In this document: one piece after another, positions 17,271 through 29,184 of the stretch
Layout of the letters: every line of letters begins with the position of its first letter
Numbering within the stretch: the stretch's first letter is position 1
Assembly (NCBI GenBank): GCA_034008185.1
Contig: CM067084.1
Span: 3,801,385 to 3,865,384, forward strand
Origin: Gorsachius magnificus
Lineage: Eukaryota; Chordata; Aves; Pelecaniformes; Ardeidae
Length of the DNA stretch: 64,000 bases
Reading direction: 5' to 3'
Made by a program: the position numbers and the translations under genes
The notes under the pieces: generated by a model
Told to the model about the DNA's origin: nothing
The model's database searches: none
Seen by the model: only the letters and a program-made list of their open reading frames with translations

Positions 17271-17703
17271 GTTAAACCCAATGATCTGACCCAAAGGGAC
17301 CGGGGGTGGAGACTGTAATGGAAATACCTTTAAATTGCTGTAACCTGGGATTTGAGTTGTATGTTACTGGAACAACTATAGCAGGAACCACCCGAACCAA
17401 CGGAGGACAAACCTTACAAGAAGCAGCACAAGTGCAGCAGTGACCTGACCTGAGCTGGCTTTGGTGCCCGTTAACTCCACGCAACACAGCCCCTCTCCTG
17501 TCCTAAGTGACCAGCATAAAGAGATGGAGCCCAAAGTCCTGGACTAAATTAACTCAATGGACATTTTGTGGTCTTTTGTGGACATTTTACAAGGGCAGGG
17601 AAGGATATCTGTGTATCCTATCAAAGGATGGGAAGGAGAAGGATGGTTAGTGAGGATGTATTGGATAGTGTGGGACCTGAGCATGACATAAATGGTATGG
17701 AAT

Positions 17704-17716
17704 AAGAGGGGGAGAA
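17704..17716 (+). other. Polypurine tract
   Basis: AAGAGGGGGAGAA lies directly before the TGTGCTGG start of the 3' LTR. This is the position of the plus-strand primer in retroviral reverse transcription and confirms the orientation of the element. Confidence 0.85.
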
Positions 17717-17825
17717 TGTGCTGGTTTTGGCTGGGATAGGGTTCTTTTTCTTCAGAGTAGCTAGCATGGGGCTGTGTTTTGGATTTGTGCTGACAACAGT
17801 GTTGATAATACAGTGATGTTTTACA
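17717..17825 (+). repeat. Truncated 3' LTR (first 109 bp)
   Basis: It aligns with the start of the 5' LTR from TGTGCTGG to GATGTTTTACA and then stops matching. It lacks the two U3 duplications of the 5' LTR. The remaining roughly 470 bp of the LTR are absent, so a deletion removed the promoter and end. Confidence 0.85.
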
Positions 17826-19917
17826 ACACCCCAGTGTTAACTTTTATATCTTTAGCCCCCTTAATTGTCCACACATTTCTTTTTTTCCCCCCCACTATTG
17901 ACTGAATATATTATTATTCAGTGTGAGATGATGCATGTTTTCTCGCACAGCTTGCTTTATCTATCCGAGGATGGGCTCCACCAGCTGCTTCCTACTCTGT
18001 GCAATGCAGTTCAATGCTTCTCAGGTTTTTTCCATGTTTTTCTTTAGACAGCTAAATGAAGAGAAATCAAGGAGCTCTAAGTCCCAAGAGAGCCTTCAGA
18101 TTGCACCGCCGCATACCTTTAATGCCTGCCCCAGACCACCTTGGCCCCGTTACATTCTCCCATGGAAATCACAAGACAACTGCAGAAATTCTGACAACGG
18201 GATGCGCTACACAAAACACAGCTGTACTTACTTTCTTCTATTAGTATTATTCTTTTGCTCACTCTTTCACCTTCACAGAAAAACAAAGCTGCTATTAAAA
18301 GGGAACCTTGTGATGCATTAAAAGCTCGCTCTCCGTGCTTTTTTTGTTTCGATTAGAATTTAAAACTTTACCGTTGCAGAACATAACCCCTGGGCACCTA
18401 AAATCTCACCAGAATAAGCTCTTCTATCTTAACAAGAGAGATCAAGAGACTATTCCCTGCAACAAAAGGTGTTTAAGGTCTTTGAACCGACAGCCAGCCA
18501 AGCGTCAGAGAGCTTTGAGCCTGCTTAGGAGACCAAGCCCTTTGCTAGCAACTTAAGCCCTGCTCCGCATCAGTTCTAGGCAGTTTGGTTGCCAAGTAGG
18601 ACCTAACCAGCCAACCTTTCAGCAGTCTGTGGGCTGTGCAAAGAAATTCCCTAATGCCTGGTCGTGTTTAGGCAGGTGGCTGTTGAACAGGAATTTTCAT
18701 GGGCACAACATAGGTGCAAGGCACCCGCGGTCTGCTTACACCCGTCAGATCTGTCCCTCGCTCACTGCGTACAGGACATTTGCAAGATTAAGGGTTTAGA
18801 ACTAAAACCAGCTTAGCGCGTCTGTCAATGTTTCACTGAGGAACTAAACCTTTTCTTTGTGTTCTTTATCATAGGAACACCAGAGTTTTTTTTAACCTAT
18901 GTGAAGAAGGAAGGCAGGTAAGCAGGCTGAGACTCTCCCTGCCGACTTGCGCCGTGCGTAGTCATCGAACTACGTTCCAAGCCATGCAACGAGGACACAG
19001 CTCTGAAGGTCTCCAACCCCAGACCCCAAGGACGTCTAGAGCCGCTATAGACTTTGAGGCCAGGACCCCTCCTGCTCTGCACAGGTTCCCCGTATTCTTA
19101 ATTTTTTTTATGAAATCATTCAAAAGAACGTATCTTCCCAAAGTAGAAGTTCTGGGGCCGGTTGATGGGCTGCACTGACACCATTAAATGCCAAGAAAAG
19201 GCAGACTTGCAGCAATACTGCTGCCTTCCCACAGCCCTAGTGGAGCCCAGCCTTACGTAGGAACAGTATGGGAACAGTGGGCTGGCAGGAACACGGGTTG
19301 TCCAAACAAACTTTCCCCCCTCAGTTTTGAGGGACAAAAAAAGACTGGCTGGAACCAGTCTACAGATGATGTTGCTACAGCGCAGTGGCACAGATGAAGT
19401 TCATCGAGCTCTCCCTTGAGAAATAAATGTGCTGCGCGTAGTGAAAAAACACAAAATTGAAATGTTAAGATTGCAACAAACCCTTCCATGTGTGCAGATT
19501 CTAGGCCAAAAAACCACAGAGCTGCAAAATTTTCTCTGTGTGGGGGGAAAAAAAAAAAAGCACGAAAGAAAGCTTACCTTTCAGTACTACCAACATGTCA
19601 AACGTGATGCCTGGGTGACCTAAACAGCAACCATGTTCTTTCTACATGTTTTTTCCCTGGCAGTTACGCAGACCAACTCTCTGTAACTCAGTGGGGGAGA
19701 CAGACAGGTTAAGAGAGCAATACAGCTTCTCTGCCACCCCCCTGATTTTGTCAACTTCTCCGACAGCTACACAGAGCACAATGAGGTATCCTGGGTATCA
19801 CGGAATGTAAATATTTGTGGTTTAAAGGTATATTGTGTAAGAGTAATGGTGTTGCAACAGTGACTCGCTTTAAGTCTAGGAATGCGGTTTATACACAATC
19901 TAACTGTATTAAATACA

Positions 19918-19934
19918 TTTTTTTTTTTTTTTTT
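19918..19934. repeat. T17 homopolymer
   Basis: Seventeen consecutive T residues, with no attached retroelement recognised. Confidence 0.9.
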
Positions 19935-21058
19935 AAGTCTGAGAAAGCATTAAGGCTCTGGAAGCTGTCCAGTTCCATTTCTTTGAACTGACCGTTTCTG
20001 TAAGTTGAAGTCATTAGTGGGGACCAACAGTATGAGTAAGCCCCTGATGGAGCTGGCCCTTACGAAAGATAATTTACAGACGTTTAGCTCTCTGCAACCT
20101 AATCATTTTCAGCCAATAAGAGAAAACAAGAACCACATTTACTCATATAACAGTACATCACGCAGCCCTTGAATTTTCCATTACTGAGTTCATGCTACCG
20201 AAACGCTCACAGATGAACCTCGCTTACCCCCTCCACTATTCTTAGAGCATGTAAATGCTACGGAATAAGGTCCGTCAATTCCCAAAAGCACTTTTTTCAA
20301 ATTGAACTCTCTAGAATTCATTACCTGCTCCTGGGGAAACATTAGAAAACACAGTCTTTACTTATTCCTCTCTTCCTAGTATTTATAGCTAAGCACGTGG
20401 GACATTCTTACAATAAACAACCCAGACACTAGGAGTACTCATCCGACCCACCCCTCCTAATGTTTCCTGAACAGAAGCACATGCCAGGTGTTCATTGTTC
20501 TAAAGACATCTTTTCCATGGATACCTGGGTCCGTAATGGATAAGAGTATGCAACAACAATAGCGGAGCCAATTCTTTTATTAGGCCATTAGTCAAAAGCA
20601 TCCACAGACCAGAAACGAGGGCACGGAGTGCGCCTCCAGTTATTTCTGTGGCTGTGTTCGCGTATACACTTCTATTCAGTCAGGCTTTGGAATATCAAGG
20701 AAAAGCAACATATAAATCCAGGATGCTTTGTAAAATAATGAATAAAACCCACACCTGTTGGTTTTCAAAGTCAGCCCCAGGGCATTAAGAAAACAAAAGG
20801 CACATTTGTGCTCAGCTGCAAAGGCCACCAACAATAGCAGTTTTCAGTCGGCTGATGTTCCTGTAGGGCTTTCTTCCACTTCCCACCCACTTTCTACGTT
20901 ACTATTTTACCGTTCGTCGTGTGTGCGAATTTGATAAATAGACGCAGAGACTTCATTCCTACCTACAGAGCACAGACTGCGGAGTCAGAGATGGCACAAG
21001 CGTCTTCAGGCTGCTTTATCAAGACACTTTAGCCCTGATTTCTATGTCAACTATGACC

Positions 21059-21080
21059 AAAAAAAAAAAAAAAAAAAAAA
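21059..21080. repeat. A22 homopolymer
   Basis: Twenty-two consecutive A residues. The sequence upstream (ending AACTATGACC) is not recognised as a retroelement or a processed gene copy, so this is scored as simple sequence. Confidence 0.9.
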
Positions 21081-21737
21081 GGCAGGATATTCCTGTGTTT
21101 CTTCTGTTTCCAGCACTGCTGCTGAAATTGAGGAGCACGTGATTTACTTTAAAGTGAGGTGACAAAAGGACTAAAGAGAACATGTGATGTGAATAGCAGA
21201 GCACCGAGCCAAGAACATTTGACTTTTTTTTTTACATGATTTCGGTTTAATGATGTCCAAAATGAACAGAAAGAGACCAGCAGAATGACTGTAAGAACGC
21301 AGACTGGATCTTACTCAAATGTTGGGAACCTTTGAACAGTTCTTAAACGCACGCATTCACACGGTGCTGAATCCAAGCTAATAAATCCTATTTTTTTCTC
21401 CCTTTTTATAATCTAATTTGCTGTGGATTTAAACAGCCAGCTGGTCATTCACTCGCTCCACTTTTCCGAGAGAAGTATCTTAGAACAGCAAGAAGAGCAT
21501 CAGTAAAAGCCTGAAACCGCTTGGACTGCCCCTGCAAGCCATGCTGGCACAAGTGAAAACAGCTTTAAACAACAGTCCCTAGAGAACAAAAAGTAGTTAC
21601 TGTTTATCTGCATTTTGCCTATTTCTGGGTTAAATACCTTCATCAGGTTAGAGGAGATAATCTCCACTTTTAAAAATCATTAGGTATGTTAACTTACAGT
21701 TTATATAAAATATATGCACCATTATATATAGTTAGTT

Positions 21738-21755
21738 TATATATATATATATATT
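21738..21755. repeat. (AT)n microsatellite
   Basis: Nine or so AT dinucleotides sit within a wider AT-rich stretch from about 21700. Confidence 0.85.
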
Positions 21756-23285
21756 TTACTGTATAAACAGTCCCTCTAGTGCAATGGAGTGGTAAGCTGT
21801 GAAACTCTTCAGTGCCAACGTAAACAGAAAGGCTGTGAGAGCCAGCAAGTGCAAGTTTGATCACCCAGCCATCCGCAACTGTTTGCCAACCCATCTTTAC
21901 CCGACATTTAACTCTCCCATCATCTCCCCTCCGTATACCTCTTTTATTCTGACCTTCTCATCCAGTGCTGCCTCTTGTACCATCTCCCTCATCTATCTTC
22001 ATGCAAGACCTACATCTGCCTTCACAGGAAAACCTGAAGGTGCTTTTCATCCTGAACCTTCTCCTTCCTACCTCTTTCTGTCCCTACTGCCATGTATTTG
22101 CCTCTGCGGCTCAAACTTGCAAATTCTTACAACTGACAGTTAGCCACATCTTCAACCCTTCCTCTTTTTGGACCGTAATTTGTTTTTGGCAACAACTCTA
22201 CGTGCAAGACCCGAGCGTATTTAAAAGCAGAACAGTAAGGCTTCTCTTGAGGCTGACCTCTTTTGTTCCCTGTTGCTCCCCACCACTTTTGCCAGGTGAC
22301 TCTCCTGGAGTCCCCCAATGACTTGTCACTTTTCGCACGATGTTTAGAAAGTACGTTTTGAAAGCTCTTCACGTAATGTCCTTGCAGCCCTTTGCTCTCC
22401 GCATTTTCCCTTCCATCTCTAAACAACCAGGCATCGTTCATCTTACATGCTGAGAACCATTCCTTTACTTCACTGCCCTCCTTTCGTTTTTAATTCTCAA
22501 TTTTAGCCTGTATGCCCTCTACCTCTAATTTTTTTTTTTTTAATTTCTGCTGAGAAATATCTGAGTGCATACAGTATTTCTCATTTTGTCCTATTTTCTG
22601 CTGGTTTGTTTGAATTTTTTTAGGCTTCTCAGGCATGATTCATATTCACGTCCTTCAGATATTAAACATCTCCAGTTCTATTCCAGAATACGCAAGCTCA
22701 CTCCGCTTACTCTCAGCAGGAGTTAAAGCACAGCATGCACGTCAGCAGCCCAAAAGCACTTTATCACAACGCATTTCAGCCCAACGGCAGCTTCCATTTT
22801 TCAGGTTTTGCGGAGGAATACGTTAACAACACGGCAATGGGAGTTTCAGGGGTGCTCACCGTCTTTTTGCATCCTACAATTTGACAGGTGTGGAGAATAC
22901 GATGAAAGGAGAGCAATCTGAAGAAAACTCTAGATGCCACATGCAGTGAGCTTCTGAAACTCGTACTGAAATAATTTGTAATTACAAAATGCTGCTGAAT
23001 CAGCACTTCAGTTCCATGAAGCATCTGCCTGAAAGCCTTTGTACGTATCCCCTTGCGCTAACAGGCATGAAAGCTGTATGACAGATTCACAAAAATCACA
23101 AACTTGGTTTCCTGATTCAGTCAAAACTGCCTGAAGTAGAAAGGAGTAAAGGCAGCCCGAGTGAGTCAGCAGGCACAGCTAATGGAAATGACAGCTTCAT
23201 CCCACGCAGGGGACACATCCAACTTGGTGAGCAGCTTAATGACCGGCTGCTCTTTAACTGAACTTGGTAAAATTTATTAAATTTG

Positions 23286-23316
23286 TATAACACAGCAGTC
23301 TGGTGGCTGTGTTATA
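23286..23316. other. Perfect 11-bp hairpin with a 9-nt loop
   Basis: TATAACACAGC (23286-23296) is exactly the reverse complement of GCTGTGTTATA (23306-23316), with loop AGTCTGGTG between them. The stem extends by one G-T wobble outward and then stops. It is too short for a typical microRNA precursor. It could be a transcription-factor dyad, a small structured RNA piece, or chance. Confidence 0.6.
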
Positions 23317-24331
23317 TTAAGTACAGGGGTTTCATTTTCCAGTCCTACGTTCCGACGAGTCAAAACGATGAGAAGTCCATCTGCAAAACACTCCATCTTG
23401 CTCCCACATATTTTCACATACCCTGTTTATAACACCAACACTGAAAACGAGTGTTATACAACTGCTCCTGAATGAATAGCTCTGAACTATAATTAGGGAA
23501 ACATTTTTTTCCCCCCTGTTTCTTAACCCATTTCCTGCGGAAAACTGCAGTAAGTTTGCAAGAAATGACAGTATTTAGAAAAATTTCTTAGGAATTGAAA
23601 GTAAGTTGAGAAAAAGACATCATATGTAAGAGATGCCTGGAATTTCAGGCGTCAGTTCAGCAGCCTAACAAGCACTAAAGCATCTGCTTGCCCTCAAAAA
23701 TACTTCACTGGAGGGGGATGGGCTTAAGCACATTCTGGAATGCCTTCCGGTCCTGCGGACCCCATCTTGAAGAGGAGTAGCTTGACCCATTAAATCCATT
23801 AAGAGCATTACAAACTCTGGACAGACTTTTGTTTGACAACTAAAATTCTGAAGGCACCTTCAAGTACCTCGGTTTCTAAAATAATGCTCTGAGACATAGA
23901 TGAGATACTCATTTTCCCTCCAGATGTTGATAAGCAATAATATTTAATACTAAAAAAAAAAGCAGCTTACTGCGAACCCCTAAACAACTGTCAGCCACAG
24001 CGATATGTAAACTACGGCAGCAAATGATTTTTTTAACTTGAAATAAGTCATGGCCTACTGACAGACACTAGCTAATTTTAAAAGAAGTGAGTAATAACTA
24101 CATGCAAGGAACCAAGTCCTGATGGCTGCCTGGGATAGCCACTTGGCTCGGACAGACGTGAGTACGTTACCGATTTTGAAGCTGCTGCAGAGGACAACTT
24201 CTGAACTCTGACTTTAAGTTCTTCACTTTGGCAATGTTTATTTTTAGAAAGCGTATCAACGATCACCATCTTTTGCCTTGATGTCATTTTCTAGAACAAG
24301 ATACCGCAGTAATTGTTTGGGAGGGAGAAAC

Positions 24332-24351
24332 TTTTTTTTTTTTTTTTTTTT
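24332..24351. repeat. T20 homopolymer
   Basis: Twenty consecutive T residues followed by AAACAG. No flanking element is recognised. Confidence 0.9.
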
Positions 24352-25770
24352 AAACAGAAGCCGGTCAGTGAGGACGTTCACTTCTCCGGTAGCTTAGGGA
24401 TGCTAGAGTATTCCGTGTTTGATAGAAAGGGAAAAAGAGCAGTCAAAGGCAGAAATTCCATGTGCAGAAAAGGTCAATCACCTTCATTTCTAACATTTCC
24501 TGTAGTCACTATTACTTTAAAACTAAACATTACACATGACTTAGTCTACCAGAGACCAAGGGCTTCTTTTATGCAAATCCATTTGAAATCACTGACATTT
24601 ATCTTTAACCCCCTAGGAGGAAATAACTGTAGAACTAGAATCAAGTCCAAAAAGAACAAAAACAATGGTTTGGCAACTATCATTATGACTCAGAGGAAAT
24701 TTATTAGGCACATCAAAGCCCAAGCTTTTCATAACAAAAAGAAATGCTAAGAATACATATGCACATGCCTACAGGAATACTTCTTCAAAAATAATAGTAG
24801 GCTGTACTACTACTGTAGGACTAAAGATACGATGGCATTAATAAAAATATCCTAATGACTAAACCTCAGTATTTACCAAATCGTAGGTCATAAGTAAAGC
24901 AGGTGTTTATGTCTATGTAGCCCATAAAAAGCTAAAGCAGTAATAAACTCAAAAAGGAGTTCCACATTAAATAGTAACCTGATTGTCTTCCCTCTATTAA
25001 CTTATTTTAAAAGAAAGGAGTGGTTTATGACTAACCCACCATATTAATTTTTTTTCTGCTCTGCCAAGTTGCTAAGTCTTCTCAAATGCCACGTGCATGA
25101 ATAGGTTTTAACCATCTGAAGCTTTATATTACAGCAATCTTGCAGCTTTTTAATACAGCAGTCTTTACTACCAGGTTTCTGATGCTATGACGTCCAAGCT
25201 ACATGAGTATGGTCTGATTTTGAAAGTGGATCATCTTGACATTATTTTTAGAATCGCTTCCTTGTAACTCCATTCCCCGAGTTTGTAAAAGCAATTTTAA
25301 AAATAAAAAACCCAACCCTATTAGTCTTGCAAACACATACTTCTACAAGACAGTACCCAAACGGAGTTTTTTCTCATTAAAAAAAATTACATCTCCGAGC
25401 AGTACCGTTGTTACTGTTGAAGTACCACCACAGTAACTTCAATCAACACTAACTGGCAAATCCTTTATTGAAGGTTAGTGGTCCAATTTGTACTAATCTA
25501 GAGTTTTGTCCCCGAGTTTGATTTTTTTAACTATGACACAAGCCCGTTGTAAATTGACTAAACCCTGAAAACACAAAAGCCTCCAATACTTGAAACAAAG
25601 GATAAATGCCCAAATCCTCTAAGTGTTTTGCCTCCTAATTCCTCATTTGTCTTCTTTCAGTGAGACATTCACACCTAAATAGCTTGCCTGATTCAACAGC
25701 TGCTGTCATCTCACTCTTTCTACAGATGGCCAGTGAAGATGTTCCCAGGCAAGTAAGTCTGAAGCTTTTT

Positions 25771-25816
25771 GTTGTGTGTGTGGTTTTTTTTTTTTTATTT
25801 ATTTTTTTTTTTTTTT
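25771..25816. repeat. (GT)n plus T-rich tract
   Basis: A short GTTGTGTGTGTGG stretch leads into a T-rich tract interrupted by ATTTA (25784-25816). Confidence 0.85.
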
Positions 25817-26153
25817 AAACTAAGGTGAGGATAGAATAAACATAATTTTTAAAACCAGGCACAAATAAAAGTAAAAGCAAGCATTACCAGGTATTTAAAC
25901 TTCTCCTTTTAACAAATTTCTGGGGTTTGTTGTATAAACAAGCGCTCTTCCTTAAATGTGTGCCTTCATGGGCTTCTGTACTCCGTGCGGTACACTATAC
26001 CCAGAAGATAATCCAAGGAACTGTAAGAATATCGAAATCCTGTCTCAGATTAAGCCATCTAGTGCGGCAAGCAGTAAGTCCCACCGGGCAAGCCAGGCTC
26101 TGTAATGGTCGGTGGTTGCACAGAGCCTGCCTAGCGGGACTTAAGCTTCCCTG

Positions 26154-26169
26154 CCCCCCCCCCCCCCCC
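26154..26169. repeat. C16 homopolymer
   Basis: Sixteen consecutive C residues. This is a G-run on the minus strand and has quadruplex or i-motif potential. Confidence 0.9.
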
Positions 26170-26658
26170 GAATTAGGGCAATGAACACTTGGGTATTTGC
26201 ACACGTAGCGTTAATTCCCAAGCTGCCAGCCTTTTCCCTAGCCACAGAGCTTCTTGGGAAACGCTATAACTGGGCTCTCTCTCTGTTGGCAAAACAAATA
26301 GGGTAAGGAAATCACTCTCTGCCTGGGGAAAAGAAAAAGATCCCAGACTACACGGAGCATGAGAGCGCAACAGAGCTGCGAGGAAAAGGTGTCAAAAGGA
26401 GAAAACCCCAGTAATCCTGCTATGTAAAAGAACACTTGACGCATTTCAGTTTCTCCCGGTGTCCGGTTCATCCCTGGTACAACTTCAGCATTAGAGATAT
26501 GATCAATCTTTAAAAACCACTGCAGCTTTCAAGGATAAAACAAACCCAGTCAATACGCTGGTCTAGATAATGAAAGTTTATCCCTTGTTTCCGTAAATAA
26601 AGACCCCAGGGAAGATATTCTAACATTCCAGAGAGTCCAAGTGCTGGCAGAGTGACTA

Positions 26659-26736
26659 ATATTAGCTGTCTGAAAGGGTAAAACTGGAATATCATTGATA
26701 TTAGCTGTCTGAAAGGGTAAAACTGGAGTATTTTAA
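26659..26736. repeat. 39-bp tandem duplication
   Basis: The unit starting ATATTAGCTGTCTGAAAGGG at 26659 recurs 39 bases later at 26698. The first 33 or so bases are nearly identical (one A-to-G change), after which the copies diverge. It looks like a relatively recent local duplication. Confidence 0.85.
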
Positions 26737-28125
26737 AATGCTAATCATTACACAGTATTTTACTGATATGACAAAAGACAACAAGAAAGTAATCAATATA
26801 ATTGGGAAACGCTTCAACTTGATTGGTCTGATGACTTAGAGAAAATAAGTATATAAATATATTTACAGCAATACTTTTAAGTCAGGAATTTTATTATTCT
26901 GATTAGAGATGGCGTGTTTGGGGCGTTCTACTGCCAAACCCCAAACACTGATGTGAGTAGGTCTTTGGAAAAAAAAAAATAAAATCACAGCACAGGGCTC
27001 CAGCAAAAAAAACCCCAAACACCCACGACCCCGCCATGTGCCCCCAAAATACAGCCCAAACCACACCTAAACAACAACATAATATAATTCAGAGCCAAAT
27101 GGAAGAATTACAATTTATTCAGCAGAAACGCCTTGACTAGAAAGGGTTTATTTCCAACAATAAAAACTGGTGCTCTCTTCGATTCCCATTCCCTCTAAGT
27201 ATCAGCCTCTGGTATTGGCATTGTTTTTTCTAGGATCTGCTGCCTATCTGAAAAAGTTATTTTGTGGAAATACTTTAAATAGTGAATGCTATGTACCGCT
27301 ATTATTAAACAACCAAATTTAATGTGGTTTCCATGGTACAGCTGAATATTCTACTTACCATATACGCTTTTCCACTAACTGAATCTCTACTGAGAAGTAG
27401 AGAAAAAGCTCTCTCTTCTGCAACCGAGGTAAAGGAACTGGAGGAGGGAAATAACCCAGCCTCCAGTTGCGTTATTTAATTAAAACTGCCAGTTCTAATT
27501 AAATTGCTGGCAAAGCGCTGGGGAAATAGTACCACTGTTATACCAGATTTATAAAACAGAAATTCATTACTCATATACTGTATTCTGTATTTGCCCACAG
27601 CCCTTTCAGCTAATTCCAGAAGCTCACAGCCAGTATGCGCATCGAGGAGCTCTGGGTGATGGAAAGGCTTTGTAGTTCTGCATAGAAAAAAAGACCACAG
27701 CACTTTCCCTTTGCTTCTAAAAGCTCCACGAGAACTGACGCAGGAAGCCTTGATAATACATAAAAGCAAATCTCAGCGATTTGCTGCTTCTTCCCAATAC
27801 AGCGCACCCGTTTCAAAACCAAATCTGCGTTTTCATGCCTTTCGTCACCCGTCACACAGCTGGATGCATCCCGATTTCGAGGGCAGAGAAACCCGTGGCA
27901 GTATTTTTTCAGTTCCCTGTGGTCTTTGAGAGAACAAGTCTGTGACAGAAAGGTAGCTTATAAAATAAACCCTTCAGAATAATTCATTAACAGACTTTCT
28001 CCTAATACTTCTGACGAGCACTATGGGGGAAGGGGGAGAACTGATTCAAGCCAATCTACAGAAGCATTCCTAGTGATAAGGGCATATGCTATGATCCCGG
28101 CCCCTAATCTGAAAATACGCCCCAA

Positions 28126-28181
28126 AAGTCCCCTCTTTTTTACAAGAAGTCCCCTCTTTTTTACAAGCAGTCCCCTCGCAG
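28126..28181. repeat. 21-bp tandem repeat, about 2.6 copies
   Basis: AAGTCCCCTCTTTTTTACAA plus G occurs at 28126-28146 and identically at 28147-28167, followed by a partial third copy (28168-28181). It is a small minisatellite. Confidence 0.85.
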
Positions 28182-28792
28182 ACAGCGTAATAATGGGGTG
28201 CAGCAAGATACTTGTGACCTTCCCCTCCTCTTTAAAATAAACACAGGTGTACCTTAAAACTTCAGTTTTCTTTCTTTCCTCTTCCCCTTTTCACCCCCAG
28301 ACACCTTTTTTAAATTTTCTCTTCATCACCAATACCCCTACAGAGAGGGGCGAGACTAGTTCAGTGCATTTCAGCCAACCTTTCTTAATTGGAAATAGCT
28401 GAAGAGATAATTAAGGGCAGAGTTGCCAGTGAACCAACATGTGCACAAAACCCTGTGAGGACAACAGAGAAAGCTCAGTATGTGAGGGAAATTTCATACA
28501 AATTTCTTTAAAATCAGTCCCCTCCAAGACAAATTACTACTGTATCACACCAGGATCCTCTGTAGACATCAGGTACAAAAATGGGCAGGACCAATTGAAT
28601 TTAAAGTTTCTCTTTTTACTTGGGATCTTCTCACAAGCTTCTTACTAAAATCAAATCATTTGCTGTTTACTCTGCAGTCTTCCACAGTGGAAAACACTCA
28701 GCAACCTTCCCTCTTACGCAGGAGTTCCTAGTTTAGGGCAGCTAGGATGGGTGCTCACCTTCCATGGAAGACCTAAACATCCATAAACATTC

Positions 28793-29184
28793 ATATGAGG
28801 AAAGGCTGAGAGAGCTGTGTTTGTTCACCTTTGAGAAAAGGAGGCTCAGAGGGGACCTCATCACCATCTACCAGTATTTAAAGGTTGGCTATTAAAAAGA
28901 TGGAGACTCCCTTTTCACAAGGAGTCACGTGGAAAAGAGGGGTAATGGGTACAAGTTAGTCCTGAGAAAATTCCAATTGGACATAAGAGGAAAACTTTTA
29001 ACTATGAGAAGCCAACCATTGGAACAATCTCCCCAGAGATGTGGTTGACTCCACCACACTGGACACTTATGAGACGCAGCTGCACAGGGCACTGGGCCAT
29101 CTTGTCTAGACTGTGCTCTTGCCTAGGAAGGTAGGGCCAGATAATCCCTGAGGTCCCTTCCAACCTGGGATTCTATGATCCTCT
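28793..29184 (+). mobile_element. CR1 LINE 3' end, plus strand
   Basis: It starts in the ORF2 C-terminal region (TATGAGGAAAGGCTGAGAGA) and ends in CCTTCCAACCTGGGATTCTA plus TGATCCTCT, a mutated 3' tail. The conceptual translation shows the CR1 blocks [18 protein letters not shown] and KRGNGYKLVL but is broken by a stop in the middle (a TAA near 28893). It shares a subfamily with the short copy at 49353-49502, with the block CTGGGCCATCTTGTCTAGAC in common. Confidence 0.95.

Larger units (their letters stand above)
16583..17703 (+). pseudogene. ERV interior without gag/pol/env
   Basis: About 1.1 kb separate the LTR end from the polypurine tract. No frame shows capsid, protease, reverse-transcriptase, integrase or envelope motifs. 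The frame at 16703-16975 is short and shows no known domain. The middle part (16936-17270) consists of degenerate repeat units. Either the genes were deleted or this lineage is a non-autonomous family that never carried them in this form. Confidence 0.75.
15977..17825 (+). mobile_element. Non-coding ERV-derived LTR element, 3'-truncated
   Basis: The element consists of a 5' LTR (15977-16582), a primer-binding site, about 1.1 kb of interior with no gag, pol or env, a polypurine tract (17704-17716) and the first 109 bp of a 3' LTR. Both LTRs start TGTGCTGGTTTTGGCTGGG. The primer-binding site matches tRNA-Lys, which points to the class II (ERVK/betaretrovirus-like) group. With no coding capacity, any past mobilisation must have used proteins supplied in trans. 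The 3' LTR breaks off at about 17825, so the right target-site duplication is lost and flanking-duplication evidence is unavailable. The interior is a degenerate relic with no intact viral gene. Confidence 0.88.
17826..28792. other. Unique AT-rich non-coding DNA
   Basis: About 11 kb hold no recognisable gene or interspersed repeat. Content seen: scattered homopolymer tracts, a perfect short hairpin at 23286-23316, small tandem duplications at 26659-26736 and 28126-28181, and a C16 run at 26154-26169. The open frames are short, and none carries a recognisable domain. It is probably intron or intergenic DNA. Confidence 0.55.

Noticed and set aside
21059..21080. A22 tract as the tail of a processed gene copy
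   Set aside because: The upstream sequence shows no coding frame or polyadenylation signal, and no target-site duplication was seen.
23286..23316. Hairpin as a microRNA gene
   Set aside because: The stem is only 11 bp. The roughly 25-30 bp stem of a microRNA precursor is not present on either side.
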